From assembly GCA_963969345.1 (NCBI GenBank), contig OZ017770.1, positions 4,721,246 through 4,785,245 of the forward strand: DNA of 64,000 nucleotides, written 5' to 3'. The number at the start of each line of letters is the position of its first letter. The first letter of the stretch is position 1. The notes below the pieces were generated by a model. The model was not told where the DNA came from. It saw nothing but the letters and a program-made list of their open reading frames with translations, and did not search any database. The position numbers and the translations under genes are program-made. This DNA comes from Turbatrix aceti. Its lineage: Eukaryota; Nematoda; Chromadorea; Rhabditida; Panagrolaimidae. Positions 62,713 to 64,000 of the stretch are shown one piece after another.

Positions 62713-64000
62713 TCAAGCCGATCGTGGACTTGTAGCATCCTGCTTTTTCAATCTTTTTTGGAGTTCAGACGGCAGGCGCTTATTGCATTTTGCACAAATC
62801 GGCTGACCGTCGATTTCGAGTATTTCACGTCTAAAATTTTGATCATATCAATCTTGAAGATGTTAAAACAAAAATTACTTTGGTTTGAACGCTTTGTGAC
62901 AATGAACACATCGAAAACAGTGATGACAGTAGTTCTTGTTTAAAAATGTAAAAGTACGTCCGTTCGAACATAAATGACACTTTCGATCACTTATCTAAAA
63001 TTAATGGCCTCAAACAACACTCGTAATGCAGCGGAAAATAACCTTTAAAAAGCATGTCTTGCAGTATATGTGATCTTTCCACACTAGATGCTCATTGTTA
63101 ATTTTGTGGCCGCATTGGAAGCATGCAACATGCTGAAAGTCTATTTTAGGACCTTGTTAAAAGAATTGGAAAACACACGTTGACATGATAACTTTTGCCA
63201 TCGACGACCATTTTCCGCTCATTTCGTAAATCAATAATTGTGTGACACGCCGCACAAGTTGAAACAATGTACCGATCGTAGCACAATTGACAGTACAATT
63301 TATTCTTCCATTCAAATGCCGGGTTGTTCAATCGAGAGCTACAATAAAAATTTGCTTCATGCTTTCAAAAAGGATCCAACGTACTCGCATCTGTTGCAGT
63401 TAAAATGAAAAACATGCCAAACGTCGTTTCTAAACAATAACTTTTCTTCGGGCAAAACGGGATGTTTGCATTTGGCGCATAAAACAACCTTTCGGCTAAC
63501 GTTACACTTTTCGCAAACATTTCTGAAAACGCTCTGTGACTTTTGTGATAAAAAAATCCTTGTTTAACAACTTCATATTGTTGAAGAATAGCAAATCTGT
63601 TATTCGTTCACCACATTCATCACAAGTCAAACACTGTGGATGAAAGTTGCCCCGAACGGTTTTAATAACCTTTTTCGTTATGTGTTCCTCTAAAATCTGA
63701 CGTCAAGTTTTTGCGGGGGTCTCATTTAGGCTTACTGCACTTCTGGCACATGGGACAATAATTTTGCTTATAATCATATTCGCAGTAGAAGCGTCCATCC
63801 ACGTCGTAGAAAACTTCATTATGCAGCTGTATAAAGCACTGAGAACACCTGCAGCTTTTAATGCAAAATATACAATGACGAATCAATAAAAAAACTCACT
63901 TAAAACAATTTACATGAAAGTTGATATTCGATACGGATAATACCGATTCTTCAGCTGCAAACTCGCTTAAACAGTAAAAACAACAAGACTGCAGCTCCGA
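62713..64000 (-). CDS. PINCH/LIMS five-LIM-domain focal adhesion adaptor (5'-partial)
   Basis: Exons (reverse order): 63900-64000 (runs off the window), 63736-63848, 63572-63689, 63385-63522, 63179 or 63185-63338, 63043-63132, 62879-62994, 62713-62830. Five LIM domains follow each other with PINCH spacing. LIM1 starts CCFYCLSEF and has FHVNCFKCSQC. LIM2 has CQKC and FHPQCLTCDEC. LIM3 starts CAKCKHPV and includes FHFNCNRC and YCQLC. LIM4 has CAACHTIIDL and HVACFQCG. LIM5 starts CHLCSNGR and has CHHCFRCVHC. The end PSELQKRLKK is the signature PINCH C-terminus. In animals PINCH binds integrin-linked kinase through LIM1 and anchors integrin-actin junctions, for example in muscle dense bodies. The sequence is rather diverged from canonical PINCH. 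The donor of the exon ending near 63,180 is ambiguous by six bases. Confidence 0.9.

Overview
The window is a eukaryotic, animal-type segment. Genes carry many short introns (mostly 45-60 nt, some 28-31 nt) with GT..AG borders and T-rich acceptors ending TTTCAG or TTTTAG. Intergenic DNA is AT-rich and full of A or T homopolymers. The gene families (PINCH, Bicaudal-D, ABRA/Costars, tachykinin-type GPCR, transmembrane adenylyl cyclase, cadherin) are metazoan. Tiny introns, the acceptor style and compact genes make a nematode the best guess, but another small-genome invertebrate is possible. No bacterial, organellar or CRISPR features were seen. Coding models were built by hand from splice sites and reading-frame continuity; for each main model the exon lengths sum to a multiple of three.

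Layout. 1-7.3 kb: A-rich DNA without a supportable gene, apart from a few coding-like islands on the minus strand. 7.3-8.3 kb (-): ELO fatty-acid elongase. 9.1-10.8 kb (+): a novel secreted proline-rich protein and a closely following ORF. 11.1-11.4 kb: tRNA-derived SINE with a target-site duplication. 11.6-12.2 kb (+): ABRA/Costars protein. 12.9-14.9 kb (+): BTB-Kelch protein. 16.1-18.7 kb (+): large leucine-rich, probably GPI-anchored surface protein. 20.0-25.4 kb (+): two-domain membrane adenylyl cyclase with eroded catalytic residues. 25.5-26.2 kb (-): internally deleted non-LTR retrotransposon with a target-site duplication. 26.7-28.2 kb (-): tachykinin-receptor-like GPCR. 31.4-32.5 kb (-): delta-9-type acyl-CoA desaturase. 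33.4-37.5 kb (-): 16-exon coiled-coil/disordered protein of unknown family. 38.1-40.6 kb (-): Bicaudal-D dynein adaptor. 41.5-41.7 kb (-): small ORF. 42.3-43.3 kb (-): Ly6-like GPI-anchored protein. 43.3-48 kb: T-rich non-coding DNA. 48.0-53.5 kb (+): BED-finger protein derived from a hAT transposase. 53.8-62.3 kb (-): divergent cadherin of 20 exons, with an unrelated four-exon gene (55.6-57.3 kb, same strand) inside one intron. 62.7-64.0 kb (-): PINCH five-LIM adaptor, cut by the window edge.

There is no operon-like functional cluster. Two lipid enzymes (elongase, desaturase) and several adhesion or cytoskeleton genes (cadherin, PINCH, ABRA, Bicaudal-D) are present, but neighbours do not share a pathway. 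The most interesting items are the adenylyl cyclase that looks like a pseudoenzyme, the domesticated hAT/BED gene with unusual splice sites, the two retroelements with recognisable target-site duplications, the nested gene, and the novel secreted and coiled-coil proteins.
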